From Arthrobacter gallicola (lineage in GTDB: Bacteria; Actinomycetota; Actinomycetes; Actinomycetales; Micrococcaceae), in assembly GCF_014836775.1 (NCBI RefSeq), contig NZ_JACSQD010000001.1, positions 414,175-478,174 of the forward strand: a DNA stretch of 64,000 nt, in the 5' to 3' direction. Below the pieces are notes generated by a model, which did not search any database, was not told where the DNA came from, and saw only the letters and a list, made by a program, of their open reading frames with translations. This document shows positions 55,922-64,000 of this stretch, one piece after another. Positions within the stretch are counted from its first letter, which is position 1. Each line of letters starts with the position of its first letter. The translations under genes and the position numbers were made by a program.

Positions 55922-55957
55922 CCAAAGGCCTCCCCGCAGACGCGGAGAGGCCTTTGG
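55922..55957 (-). terminator. Terminator-like hairpin downstream of ctaA
   Basis: CCAAAGGCCTC and GAGGCCTTTGG form an 11-bp outer stem around an inner CCGC-AGAC-GCGG hairpin. It lies about 300 bases beyond the ctaA stop and reads equally well on either strand, so it may also stop transcription coming from ctaB through the array. Confidence 0.7.
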
Positions 55958-56000
55958 CAGCAATGTTCACAGGAAAGAGGTCGGCAAGCCGGTCACGCCG

Positions 56001-56190
56001 GTTCCGGTCGCTTCCAGCAGGTTCCGGCCGCCTCCGGCAGGGCCCAGCAGGTTCCGGCAGGGTCCAGCACGTTCCAGCCGCTTCCGGCAGGGCCCACCAG
56101 GTTCCAGCCGCTTCCGGCAGGGCCCACCAGGTTCCAGCCGCTTCCGGCCGGTTCCACCCGTGTCCAGCAGGTTCCAGCCGGACCAGCAGC
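56001..56190. repeat. Minisatellite of 10-bp units organised as 30-bp repeats
   Basis: Units such as GTTCCAGCCG, CTTCCGGCAG and GGCCCACCAG recur in 10-bp register. Two exact 30-bp copies occur at 56071 and 56101, a partial third at 56131 and diverged units from 56001. It lies just past the ctaA stop codon. Confidence 0.85.
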
Positions 56191-56254
56191 TAGCCGCACC
56201 CCTCCGTCAGTGCCGCACAGACACCAAACCGGAAGGGAATTCAGCGGGTACAGG

Positions 56255-57289
56255 TTAGCCCCGGGCAGCTGCGCCGGAAACTTCAGCGCCGGAAACTGGC
56301 CCGCCGGAAACCGCAGCTCCGGCCACCGCGCCCGGAACCTTCCGGGAAAGACCGGTGTAGACGACGTGCGCCGCAGCAGCGGTCATCACCGAAGCGCCGA
56401 GCATGTGCAGTGCCACCAGGACGATCGGAAGGTGCAGGAAATGCTGCGTGTAGCCGATGACAGCCTGCGCCAGCAGGACCACCGCGAAGATCACCAGGGA
56501 GAGCCTCAGCCGGCGGTCGGCTCCGCGGCGGAACACGAGGTACAGGGCAACGGCGACGGCGAAAACGAGCAGGTAGACCGGAACCACGTGGAGGCGGGTC
56601 ACCAGGTCGGAGTCGAGGTTGTTGCGGGCTGCGCCGTGGTCTCCGGCGTGCGGGCCGGACCCGGTAACAATAACGCCGAGGATAACCGTGATGGCGGACA
56701 GGACCGCAATCGCCCAGACCACCGGACGCAGGGTGCGCCCGGCCAGCGGTGCTGCGGCAGTATCGAGCCGCGAACGGCTCAGCCAGGCCCGGTTCACCAG
56801 GACCACGGCCACTGCGATGATGGCCATGGAAACGATAAAGTGCAGGCCCACCACCCAGGGGTTGAGGCCGGTCCACACGGTGATGCCGCCGATAACCGCC
56901 TGCGCCGGAATGCCGGCCAGGGCAGCCACCGAGAGCCAGAAGAGGTCCGGACGGGCCGAGCGTGCCTTCCAGACCGATGCCACCATCGCGAAGGCAATCG
57001 CCGCCAGGACAAAGGTCAGCAGCCGGTTACCGAACTCGATGATGCCGTGGACGCCCATTTCCGGCGTCGTGATCAGCGAATCAGGGGTGCACAGCGGCCA
57101 TTCCGGGCAGCCGAGGCCGGAGGCCGTGAGACGCACGGCTCCGCCCGTAACGACGATGCCGATGTTGGCCACCAGGGTGGCGACCGCCAGGGACCGGACC
57201 AGGCGGCTGGTCGCGGGAACCAGGGACGACTCCGTATTTGGGGTGGCTGGGGCAGGTGCGGGTGTCTTCGGCACGGGGGCTAACTCCAT
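56255..57289 (-). CDS. ctaA: Heme A synthase (COX15/CtaA family)
   Basis: CtaA oxidises the C8 methyl of heme O to make heme A for cytochrome aa3 oxidase. The 344-residue membrane protein has eight predicted helices in two four-helix halves. Conserved histidines appear in HGIIEFGNRLLTF, VVGLHFIVSMA, TRLHVVPVY and VALHMLGAS. The N-terminal 30 residues are Pro/Ala-rich, and a Gly/Ala/Ser-rich tail of about 25 residues follows the last helix. The ATG at 57289 lies inside the end of the upstream permease gene (10-base overlap), so it is translationally coupled to the ABC transporter. Confidence 0.93.
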   Translation of the reverse strand: MELAPVPKTPAPAPATPNTESSLVPATSRLVRSLAVATLVANIGIVVTGGAVRLTASGLGCPEWPLCTPDSLITTPEMGVHGIIEFGNRLLTFVLAAIAFAMVASVWKARSARPDLFWLSVAALAGIPAQAVIGGITVWTGLNPWVVGLHFIVSMAIIAVAVVLVNRAWLSRSRLDTAAAPLAGRTLRPVVWAIAVLSAITVILGVIVTGSGPHAGDHGAARNNLDSDLVTRLHVVPVYLLVFAVAVALYLVFRRGADRRLRLSLVIFAVVLLAQAVIGYTQHFLHLPIVLVALHMLGASVMTAAAAHVVYTGLSRKVPGAVAGAAVSGGPVSGAEVSGAAARG

Positions 57290-58023
57290 TTGAACCAGCG
57301 GACGGCAGCGAGGCCGCCCAGGATTGTCCACGCCAGCAGGATGAACGTGGCGGGAAGGTTGAACTGCGTTTCGAGCAGCGCTGACCTCATTGCGTCGCCC
57401 AGCGCCGCGGAGGGCAGCAGCTGGACGTAGGGCTCGAGGCCTGCGGGAAGGGTGCTGGCCGGAATGATGATACCGCCGGCGCCGGCCAGCAGGATCCAGA
57501 GCAGGTTGGTGATGGCCAGGGTCGCCTCGGGGCGCACGGTGCCCGCCACGAGGAGGCCGAGCGCGGTGAACGCAACGGCGCCGAGTACCAGCAGGACCAG
57601 CGCCAGGGGAATTCCCGGCAGCGACGGCCGCCAGCCCAGGAACAGGGCGACCACCGTGACCAGCAGAACCTGGATGGCCAGGACGGACAGCACAGCGATG
57701 ACCTTTCCGGCGATCAGTCCGGCCCGGCCCAGCGGCGTGGTGGAAAGGAACCGGAGGACACCGTAACGCCGGTCGAATCCGGTGGCGATGCCCTGGCCGG
57801 TAAACGCCGTGGACATGGCGCAGAGTGCCAGGACACCGGGGGTGGCGGTGTCCACCCGGGAGGATCCGTAGGCATCCAGGATGGGGGTCACGCTCAGCGC
57901 GATGAGCCCCAGCAGCGGAAGCACGACGGCGAGGACCAGCTGCTCGCCGTTGCGCAGCATGGTGCCGGCTTCATATTTGCCCTGGTTCAGAACCCGGACG
58001 GGCAGGGACGCGGGGGCGCTCAT
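57280..58023 (-). CDS. ABC-2 type transporter permease
   Basis: The 247-residue protein has six hydrophobic helices and the general layout of ABC-2 permeases (YGVLRFLSTTPLGRAGLIAGKVIAVL near residue 85 is the usual coupling region). It overlaps the ATPase gene by four bases upstream and ctaA by ten bases downstream. This ATPase-permease pair beside ctaA is recurrent in actinobacteria. The exported substrate is unknown; a link to heme or oxidase assembly is only suggested by position. Confidence 0.9.
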   Translation of the reverse strand: MSAPASLPVRVLNQGKYEAGTMLRNGEQLVLAVVLPLLGLIALSVTPILDAYGSSRVDTATPGVLALCAMSTAFTGQGIATGFDRRYGVLRFLSTTPLGRAGLIAGKVIAVLSVLAIQVLLVTVVALFLGWRPSLPGIPLALVLLVLGAVAFTALGLLVAGTVRPEATLAITNLLWILLAGAGGIIIPASTLPAGLEPYVQLLPSAALGDAMRSALLETQFNLPATFILLAWTILGGLAAVRWFKWS

Positions 58024-58979
58024 CGGATCTCCCTTCCGGATAGTTCGAGGAATACATCCTCCAGCGTCCGCGACGCCATATGGATACTGTCCGGCAGGAT
58101 CCCGGCTTCATGCCACCAGCTGGCAAGGCCGGCCAGGTCCGCGGGGGAGAATTCACCGCGCAGCACATAGCGGCCCGGGCTCTCTTCGGCGAGATCCAGG
58201 TGGGCCAGCGAGGGGATGGAAACCGCCAGTCCCGGCGGCGCTTCGAAAGTCAGCTCGCGTCCCGCAGGATGATCCGAAGTGCGTGCGGTCAGTTCAGCCA
58301 CGGTTCCCCGCGCCACCGTGCGCCCGGCATCGATGATGTAGACGTAGTCGGCAAGCTTCTGCGCGTCGTCGAGCAGATGGGTGGTAAGGATGATGCCCAG
58401 GTTCTCAGCCCGCAGTTCCTGGATCAGCTCGAACACGATCTGACGGGACTGGGGATCCAGCCCGGCGCTGGGTTCGTCCAGAAAGAGCACCTCCGGGTTT
58501 CCCACCAGGGCTGCAGCGAGGGCCACCCGCTGCCGCTGGCCGCCGGAGAGTCTGCGGATACTGGTGTTGGCGAAGCTGCCGATCCCGAGCCGGTCCACCA
58601 GGGAGTCAACGTCGCGGGGAGCTGCGTACATTCGGGCCACATGCCGCAGCAGCGCCACAGGGCGGGCCGACGGCGGCAGGCCGCCGTCCTGCAGCATCAC
58701 GCCTACCCGGGCGCGCAGGTCCGCGCCGGCCCCGTAGGGTGAACGGCCCAGCAGCCGCACTTCACCGCCGTCGATCGGCTGGAGCCCCTGGGCGCATTCA
58801 AGGGTGGTCGTTTTCCCGGCGCCGTTGGCACCCAGGAGGGCGGTGACCTGGCCGCGTCTGGCCGTGAAGTCGACGCCGGCCAGGACCCGGAGCATTTTGC
58901 CGTCCAGGCCGGGAACGGGACCGCGGTCCCGGATCAGGCCATGGATGGTCAGGCACGGTTCGTCGTTAGGCACGCCCAT
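58020..58979 (-). CDS. ABC transporter ATP-binding protein
   Basis: The 319-residue ATPase has Walker A GANGAGKTT (about residue 50), signature RLSGGQRQRV (about residue 144), Walker B VLFLDEPSAGLDP and the switch His in TTHLLDDA. A C-terminal region of about 100 residues follows the ATPase domain. It pairs with the ABC-2 permease. The ATG at 58979 touches a TAGAAT box directly. If that is the -10 box, translation would start at the GTG two codons later (58973), giving 317 residues. Confidence 0.9.
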   Translation of the reverse strand: MGVPNDEPCLTIHGLIRDRGPVPGLDGKMLRVLAGVDFTARRGQVTALLGANGAGKTTTLECAQGLQPIDGGEVRLLGRSPYGAGADLRARVGVMLQDGGLPPSARPVALLRHVARMYAAPRDVDSLVDRLGIGSFANTSIRRLSGGQRQRVALAAALVGNPEVLFLDEPSAGLDPQSRQIVFELIQELRAENLGIILTTHLLDDAQKLADYVYIIDAGRTVARGTVAELTARTSDHPAGRELTFEAPPGLAVSIPSLAHLDLAEESPGRYVLRGEFSPADLAGLASWWHEAGILPDSIHMASRTLEDVFLELSGREIR

Positions 58980-58985
58980 ATTCTA
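58980..58985 (-). promoter_or_regulatory. Possible -10 box of the ABC-ctaA operon
   Basis: TAGAAT on the minus strand abuts the ATG at 58979 and ends six bases before an in-frame GTG at 58973. The geometry matches the leaderless pattern if the GTG is the real start. Confidence 0.45.
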
Positions 58986-59087
58986 CGTTAGGTAGTAGTC
59001 CGCTCCCGCCGCGCGGGCCGCTTCTCCCGGCGCAGGGGAAGCCTGCCCTTAGTAGCCTGGCGGAATGGATTAGGTCATGATTGTGTT

Positions 59088-59891
59088 GTGTATTCAGTGA
59101 ACAGTTCTGAGACGGAGATTCCAGGGGCGGTGAACACCGCCCCCACCACAGCTGCCCGGGAGCCGGACGAGCGCACCCGGGACCGCGTCCTCGGTGCCGT
59201 ACTGGAGCGCGGTCCGGTCAGTGCCGCGGAACTCGGCGAGAAGCTGGGATTCACGCCAGCGGCGGTGCGCCGCCACCTCGACACACTGGAGCGGCAGGGC
59301 CTGATCGAGGTTAAACGGGTCAGTAGTCCGGGCTCGGGTGCTGGCCGCCCGGCACGGCGTTACGTCGTGAGCCATCAGGGTCAGTCCTACCTCGGTAACG
59401 ACTACCTGACCATCGCCACCGAAGCGCTCCGGGAGCTGGGTCAAGCTGCTGGCCCCGAGGCCATTGAAGCTTTCGCTGCGGCACGGTTCCGGAAAATGGA
59501 GGAACGGTACCGTCCGGTGCTCGACGCCGCCGGGCCGGCGCTCGAAGACAGAGCTGAGGCACTGGCCGGCCTTTTGACTAAGGACGGGTTTGTCGGATCC
59601 ACCACCATGATCGGCACCAGCCGGAAACCCAGCACGCTGCTGAGCATCCAGCTGTGCCAGGGGCATTGCCCCATCCAGGCGCTGGCAAGCGCCTACCCCG
59701 TCTTCTGTGACAAGGAGACCGAAGTTTTCTCCCGGCTGCTGGGAGTGGACGTGCGCAGGCTGTCCACACTTTCCCGCGGCGGGCACGTTTGTACGACCCA
59801 CATTCCGGTGGGCCGTTCCATGTCTGCGCCGCACCAGCCGGTCGGCGCCGCAACCCAGTCCACATCCACTCATCAGCAAGAAAGGCCGTGA
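59088..59891 (+). CDS. sufR: SufR, Fe-S-sensing repressor of the suf operon
   Basis: SufR is a winged-helix repressor that binds a 2Fe-2S or 4Fe-4S cluster and represses suf genes when Fe-S supply is adequate. The 267-residue product has the helix-turn-helix at about residues 30-75 ([31 protein letters not shown]). It also has the cluster ligands in CQGHCPIQ with a further Cys in FCDKET and another in HVCTTH near residue 235. A GTG three codons later is an alternative start. It is the first gene of the suf operon and its stop overlaps the sufB start by one base. Confidence 0.93.
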   Translation: MYSVNSSETEIPGAVNTAPTTAAREPDERTRDRVLGAVLERGPVSAAELGEKLGFTPAAVRRHLDTLERQGLIEVKRVSSPGSGAGRPARRYVVSHQGQSYLGNDYLTIATEALRELGQAAGPEAIEAFAAARFRKMEERYRPVLDAAGPALEDRAEALAGLLTKDGFVGSTTMIGTSRKPSTLLSIQLCQGHCPIQALASAYPVFCDKETEVFSRLLGVDVRRLSTLSRGGHVCTTHIPVGRSMSAPHQPVGAATQSTSTHQQERP

Positions 59892-61366
59892 TGACGGATC
59901 AAGTAACCCGGAAGGCGGAGGCACCCGCAGCGGTGCCCGATTCCGTAATTTCAGACATCCTGGAAAAGAACCCCGAGCTTGAGGGGATCGGCACCTATGA
60001 GTACGGCTGGGCTGACTCCGACGTAGCCGGGTCCAACGCACGCCGCGGACTCTCCGAAGAGGTTGTCCGCGACATTTCGGCGAAGAAGAACGAGCCGGAA
60101 TGGATGCTGGATCTGCGGCTGAAGGGCCTGAAGTACTTCGAGCGCAAGCCCATGCCGACCTGGGGCGCAGACCTCTCCGGCATCGACTTCGACAACATCA
60201 AGTACTTCGTGCGCTCGACCGAGAAGCAGGCCAATACCTGGGAAGACCTGCCCGAGGACATCCGCAACACCTACGAAAAGCTTGGTATCCCCGAAGCTGA
60301 GCGCGGCCGCCTGGTCTCGGGCGTAGCCGCCCAGTACGAGTCTGAGGTTGTCTACCACCAGCTCCGCGAGGACCTGGAGCGCCAGGGCGTTATCTTCCTG
60401 GACACCGACACCGCGTTGAAGGAACACCCGGAGATCTTCCAGGAATACTTCGGCACCGTTATTCCGGTGGGCGATAACAAGTTCGGTTCGCTGAACACGG
60501 CCGTGTGGTCCGGCGGCTCCTTCGTGTACGTGCCCAAGGGCGTTCACGTGGAGATCCCGCTGCAGGCTTACTTCCGCATCAACACGGAAAACATGGGCCA
60601 GTTCGAGCGGACCCTGATCATCGCGGACGAGGACTCCTACGTCCACTACATCGAAGGCTGCACCGCGCCGATCTACACTTCGGACTCGCTGCACTCCGCC
60701 GTCGTCGAAATCATCGTGAAGAAGGGCGCCCGCGTCCGCTACACGACCATCCAGAACTGGTCCAACAACGTGTACAACCTGGTGACCAAGCGCGCCATTG
60801 CACACGAAGGCGCCACCATGGAGTGGATCGACGGCAACATCGGTTCCAAGGTCACCATGAAGTACCCGGCCGTGTACCTGGTTGGCGAGCACGCCAAGGG
60901 TGAGACCCTCTCGATCGCCTTCGCCGGCGAGGGCCAGCACCAGGACACCGGCTCCAAGATGGTGCACATCGCACCGAACACCAAGAGCTCCATCATCTCC
61001 AAGTCGGTGGCCCGCGGCGGCGGCCGGGCAGCGTACCGCGGCCTGGTCCAGGTCCGGGAAGGCGCCAAGAACTCGGCCAACACCGTGCGCTGCGACGCCC
61101 TGCTGGTGGACACCATCTCCCGTTCGGACACGTACCCGTACGTGGACATCCGCGAAGACGACGTGACTATGGGCCACGAGGCCACGGTCTCCCGCGTCAG
61201 CGAGGAGCAGCTGTTCTACCTCATGTCACGCGGCCTTCCCGAGGATGAGGCAATGGCCATGATCGTGCGCGGCTTTATTGAGCCGATCGCCCGTGAACTG
61301 CCGATGGAATACGCCCTTGAACTCAACCGCCTCATCGAACTCCAGATGGAAGGAGCCGTCGGTTAA
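59891..61366 (+). CDS. sufB: Fe-S cluster assembly scaffold SufB
   Basis: SufB is the scaffold subunit of the SufBC2D complex on which clusters are built. The 491-residue protein has the typical N-terminal EYGWADSD region and a long beta-helix core with [41 protein letters not shown] (Cys and Glu for sulfur transfer) and [18 protein letters not shown], read as separate blocks. The ATG at 59891 overlaps the sufR stop (TGATG). The gene is followed by sufD with a TAATG overlap. Confidence 0.96.
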   Translation: MTDQVTRKAEAPAAVPDSVISDILEKNPELEGIGTYEYGWADSDVAGSNARRGLSEEVVRDISAKKNEPEWMLDLRLKGLKYFERKPMPTWGADLSGIDFDNIKYFVRSTEKQANTWEDLPEDIRNTYEKLGIPEAERGRLVSGVAAQYESEVVYHQLREDLERQGVIFLDTDTALKEHPEIFQEYFGTVIPVGDNKFGSLNTAVWSGGSFVYVPKGVHVEIPLQAYFRINTENMGQFERTLIIADEDSYVHYIEGCTAPIYTSDSLHSAVVEIIVKKGARVRYTTIQNWSNNVYNLVTKRAIAHEGATMEWIDGNIGSKVTMKYPAVYLVGEHAKGETLSIAFAGEGQHQDTGSKMVHIAPNTKSSIISKSVARGGGRAAYRGLVQVREGAKNSANTVRCDALLVDTISRSDTYPYVDIREDDVTMGHEATVSRVSEEQLFYLMSRGLPEDEAMAMIVRGFIEPIARELPMEYALELNRLIELQMEGAVG

Positions 61367-62721
61367 TGTCGAAGCTTAACGACACCGTAGTAAACGCAGC
61401 CGAACACGTCGCTGAAACCGTGGCCGAAAAGGTCAGCAATGCAGTGGAGGGCGTCAAGGCCCGGATCGGTGCGCCTTCGGGCGACAGCCGTGTCCGCATT
61501 GACGGTTTCACCGAGGAAGGCGAAAACCTTTCCCCGCTGAACGATTCCTCGCCGGTACTGGGAGGGGACAGCAGCAAGTCCCACAGCCACGGCGCCGGCG
61601 CCGGGATTCCGGACAGCTCACGCGCTGGACGCCCCACCTCCTTCCACCGGGCCGATTTCGGCAAGCTGACCGGCCGCGAAGAGGACTGGCGGTTCACACC
61701 GCTCAAGCGGCTGCGCGGACTGCACACCGCTGAGCTGACGGGCACTGCCCCCGAGGTCGCCGTCGTCGCCCCTGACAACGTCACCGTAGCCGGAATCGGC
61801 CGTGATGATGCCCGGATCGGCACCGCCGGCATCCCCGAGGACCTGGTGGCAGCTGCCGCCTGGGAAGCCTTCACCGAAGCCACTCTTGTGAGCATCCCGA
61901 AGGACACCCAGGCCGAAGGCACCATCACGCTGACCATCACCGGCGCCGGCATTGATCCGGCCGCCCAGCACGTGGTCATCGAAGCCGGAGCCTTCTCCAA
62001 GGCTGTTGTGGTCCTGGACCACAAGGGCTCGGCCACTCTGTCGCAGAACGTGGAGATCCTCGTCGGTGACGGTGCGGAGCTCACGGTCATCAGCGTCCAG
62101 GACTGGGACGACGACGCCGTGCACGCCTCGGCGCAGTACGCCCGGATCGGCCGCGACGCGCGCTTCAAGCACGTTGTGGTCAGCCTCGGAGGCGACCTTG
62201 TCCGAGTGACGCCGTCCTCGAAGTTCACCGCCACCGGCGGCGACGTCGAAATGTTCGGCCTGTATTACGCCGACGCCGGCCAGCACCTGGAACAGCGCCT
62301 CTTCGTTGACCACGCCGTCCCGAACTGCAAGTCCCGCGTGATGTACAAGGGTGCACTGCAGGGCAAGGACGCGCACACGGTCTGGGTTGGCGACGTGCTG
62401 ATCCGCAAGGAAGCCGAAGGAACGGACACCTACGAGGTGAACCGCAACCTGCTCCTGACCGACGGCGGCCGCGCCGACTCCGTGCCGAACCTCGAGATCG
62501 AGACCGGCCTGATCGAGGGTGCCGGGCACGCCAGCGCCACCGGCCGGTTCGACGACGAGCACCTGTTCTACCTGATGGCCCGGGGCATCCCGGAGGACGT
62601 TGCACGCCGCCTCGTGGTGCGTGGCTTCCTGAACGAAATCATCCAGCAGATCAAGGTTCCGGAACTGGAAGAGCGCCTGACCGCCGCCGTCGAGCGTGAG
62701 CTCGCCGCCGTCGAGGCCTAA
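61366..62721 (+). CDS. sufD: Fe-S cluster assembly protein SufD
   Basis: SufD pairs with SufB in the SufBC2D scaffold. The 451-residue protein has the conserved block SRAGRPTSFHRADFGKLTGREEDWRFTPL in short pieces near residue 85, the beta-helix core and the C-terminal HLFYLMARGIPEDVARRLVVRGF. The first 40 or so residues (NAAEHVAETVAEKVSNAVEG) form a probable amphipathic helix followed by a Ser/Gly/His-rich linker and are longer than usual. The ATG overlaps the sufB stop, so this start is well supported. Confidence 0.93.
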   Translation: MSKLNDTVVNAAEHVAETVAEKVSNAVEGVKARIGAPSGDSRVRIDGFTEEGENLSPLNDSSPVLGGDSSKSHSHGAGAGIPDSSRAGRPTSFHRADFGKLTGREEDWRFTPLKRLRGLHTAELTGTAPEVAVVAPDNVTVAGIGRDDARIGTAGIPEDLVAAAAWEAFTEATLVSIPKDTQAEGTITLTITGAGIDPAAQHVVIEAGAFSKAVVVLDHKGSATLSQNVEILVGDGAELTVISVQDWDDDAVHASAQYARIGRDARFKHVVVSLGGDLVRVTPSSKFTATGGDVEMFGLYYADAGQHLEQRLFVDHAVPNCKSRVMYKGALQGKDAHTVWVGDVLIRKEAEGTDTYEVNRNLLLTDGGRADSVPNLEIETGLIEGAGHASATGRFDDEHLFYLMARGIPEDVARRLVVRGFLNEIIQQIKVPELEERLTAAVERELAAVEA

Positions 62722-62787
62722 GCACCTTCTTCCCGAAAAACCTGCAGACCCGCACCACCTGCGTGCAAAGAGAAAGCGAAACTACGC

Positions 62788-63558
62788 ATGTCCACTCTTG
62801 AAATCAAGGACCTTCACGTCAGCATTGAGACCGAACAGGGTGTCAAGAAGCAGATCCTGAAGGGCGTCAGCCTCACCATCAAGACCGGTGAGACCCACGC
62901 CATCATGGGCCCGAACGGCTCCGGCAAGTCCACCCTCGCGTCCACCATCGCCGGCCACCCGCGGTACACCGTGGACAGCGGCAGCATCACGCTGGACGGT
63001 GAAGACGTCCTGGCGATGAGCGTTGACGAGCGCGCCCGGGCCGGTCTCTTCCTGGCCATGCAGTACCCGGTCGAGGTTCCGGGTGTCACCATGACCAACT
63101 TCCTGCGGACCGCCAAGACTGCCCTGGACGGCGAAGCTCCGTCCCTGCGCCACTGGACCAAGGACGTCAAGACGGCCATGGGCCAGCTGCGCATTGACGC
63201 TGACTTTGCCCAGCGCAACGTCAACGAGGGCTTCTCCGGCGGTGAAAAGAAGCGCGTGGAGATCCTGCAGCTCGAGCTCTTCCACCCGAAGTTTGCCATC
63301 CTGGATGAGACGGACTCCGGCCTGGACGTCGACGCGCTGAAGGTTGTCTCCGAAGGCGTAAACCGCGAGCATGAGAACGGCAACATGGGTACGCTGCTGA
63401 TTACGCACTACACGCGGATCCTGCGCTACATCAAGCCTGACTTTGTGCACGTCTTTGTTGACGGCCGGATCGCTGAACAGGGCGGCCCCGAGCTTGCCGA
63501 CCGCCTGGAAGAAGAAGGTTACGACCGGTTCACCAAGACCGGCGCCGTCAGCGCCTAG
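62788..63558 (+). CDS. sufC: Fe-S cluster assembly ATPase SufC
   Basis: SufC is the ABC-type ATPase of the SufBC2D complex. The 256-residue protein has Walker A GPNGSGKST (about residues 38-46), signature FSGGEKKRVEI (about 150), Walker B FAILDETDSGLD, and the switch His in LITHYTRIL. It differs from transport ATPases mainly in context. It lies 66 bases after sufD, and AGAGAAAGCG precedes the ATG. Confidence 0.96.
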   Translation: MSTLEIKDLHVSIETEQGVKKQILKGVSLTIKTGETHAIMGPNGSGKSTLASTIAGHPRYTVDSGSITLDGEDVLAMSVDERARAGLFLAMQYPVEVPGVTMTNFLRTAKTALDGEAPSLRHWTKDVKTAMGQLRIDADFAQRNVNEGFSGGEKKRVEILQLELFHPKFAILDETDSGLDVDALKVVSEGVNREHENGNMGTLLITHYTRILRYIKPDFVHVFVDGRIAEQGGPELADRLEEEGYDRFTKTGAVSA

Positions 63559-63595
63559 GCTGATCCGCACGTAGCCTGAGGAACAGGAGCAGAAC

Positions 63596-63925
63596 ATGAC
63601 TGACGCCAATCTGGCCCAGACGTCCCTGGAGGACGTCGAAGAGGCCCTCAAGGACGTCATTGACCCCGAGCTGGGGGTGAATGTCGTTGACCTGGGCCTG
63701 CTCTACGGGCTGAAGTACGCCGAAGACGGTGCCCTGCTCATCGATATGACACTCACCACCGCCGCCTGCCCGCTCACGGATGTCCTCGAAGAGCAGACCG
63801 GCAAGGCGCTTGAGGGCATTGTCGACGAGTTCCGGCTGAACTGGGTCTGGATGCCGCCGTGGGGACCGGAAAAGATCACGGACGATGGACGTGACCAGAT
63901 GCGGGCCCTGGGCTTCAACATCTAG
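63596..63925 (+). CDS. sufT: SufT-like metal-sulfur cluster assembly factor (MIP18/DUF59 family)
   Basis: The 109-residue protein is a single DUF59 domain: VIDPELGVNVVDLGLLY near residue 22, then MTLTTAACPLTDVLEEQ with the conserved Cys near residue 60, and WMPPWGPEKITDDGRDQM. SufT-type proteins help mature or deliver Fe-S clusters. It follows sufC by 37 bases with AGGAGCAG before the ATG and is followed by a terminator. In mycobacteria sufS and sufU lie between sufC and sufT; here they do not. Confidence 0.92.
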   Translation: MTDANLAQTSLEDVEEALKDVIDPELGVNVVDLGLLYGLKYAEDGALLIDMTLTTAACPLTDVLEEQTGKALEGIVDEFRLNWVWMPPWGPEKITDDGRDQMRALGFNI

Positions 63926-63967
63926 CGGACTTCACCCTCCGCAAAGAGAACCGGCAGTACGCGGAAA

Positions 63968-63995
63968 GGGCGGACACCCTGATGGGTGTCCGCCC
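63968..63995 (+). terminator. suf operon terminator
   Basis: GGGCGGACACCC and GGGTGTCCGCCC form a perfect 12-bp stem with a TGAT loop, 43 bases after the sufT stop. Confidence 0.85.
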
Positions 63996-64000
63996 GTCTG

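Larger units (their letters stand above)
55806..56254. other. Non-coding stretch between the repeat array and ctaA
   Basis: It contains C-rich sequence (55830-55900), a terminator hairpin (55922-55957) and a 10/30-bp minisatellite (56001-56190). Low-complexity frames are open on both strands through the minisatellite, but I see no ribosome-binding site or codon pattern to support a gene. Confidence 0.6.

Noticed and set aside
55993..56199. Low-complexity Gly/Trp-rich reading frame over the minisatellite
   Set aside because: The repeat length is a multiple of three, so no stops arise; there is no start signal or homology to support a gene.
59040..59087. SufR operator before sufR
   Set aside because: I looked for the published mycobacterial and cyanobacterial half-sites and found no convincing palindrome; CATGAT at 59076-59081 is at best a weak -10 box.

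Overview
The window is high-GC actinobacterial chromosome. Protein sequences and gene order (polA, rpsA, coaE, uvrB, uvrA, uvrC-rapZ-yvcK-whiA, gap-pgk-tpiA-secG, tkt-tal-pgi-zwf-opcA-pgl, ctaB/ctaA, sufR-sufB-sufD-sufC-sufT) point to Micrococcaceae, most likely Arthrobacter or a close relative. It is mostly core chromosome. I see no prophage, insertion sequence, tRNA, rRNA or CRISPR array.

Layout. 0-5.3 kb: the 3' end of polA, an Eis-like acetyltransferase, rpsA with a long leader, and an unknown membrane protein. 5.4-11.4 kb: a sugar (probably beta-glucoside or cellobiose) ABC uptake operon with a GH1 glycosidase and a LacI-type regulator; its promoter is flanked by two identical 14-bp palindromic operators. 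11.5-24.2 kb: an rRNA-methyltransferase-like gene, yigZ, coaE, uvrB, a TerC-type membrane protein, small and large membrane proteins, a Ski2-like helicase operon and a tautomerase-fold protein. 24.2-34.4 kb: tam, an MBL-fold hydrolase, a two-subunit ABC exporter with a GntR/YtrA-type regulator, uvrA with an SOS box, a HAD phosphatase and an acyltransferase. 34.4-35.5 kb: a non-coding array of palindromic repeats. 35.5-45 kb: uvrC-rapZ-yvcK-whiA, sodA, then gap-pgk-tpiA-secG. 45.1-53.4 kb: the pentose phosphate operon on the minus strand, converging on the glycolytic operon at a shared terminator. 53.8-59 kb: ctaB, a second palindromic repeat region, and ctaA coupled to an ABC-2 exporter. 59-64 kb: the SUF iron-sulfur operon.

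The genes form coherent modules: nucleotide excision repair (uvrA, uvrB, uvrC), central carbon flux (lower glycolysis facing the oxidative and non-oxidative pentose phosphate branches), heme A synthesis (ctaA, ctaB) and Fe-S assembly. At least eight genes, including all three uvr genes, have a TAnnnT hexamer ending 6-7 nt before the start codon, which suggests leaderless mRNAs.

The least explained material is a family of palindromic non-coding elements bounded by TTCCCA(C/G)T and AGTGGGAA-like ends, with an internal GTGACCCCA core. Seven copies lie in two intergenic arrays 20 kb apart. The same 88-nt subtype occurs in both arrays but in opposite orientation, and one array holds a 226-bp exact duplication. 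I do not recognise this family, and it is the best candidate here for something undescribed.
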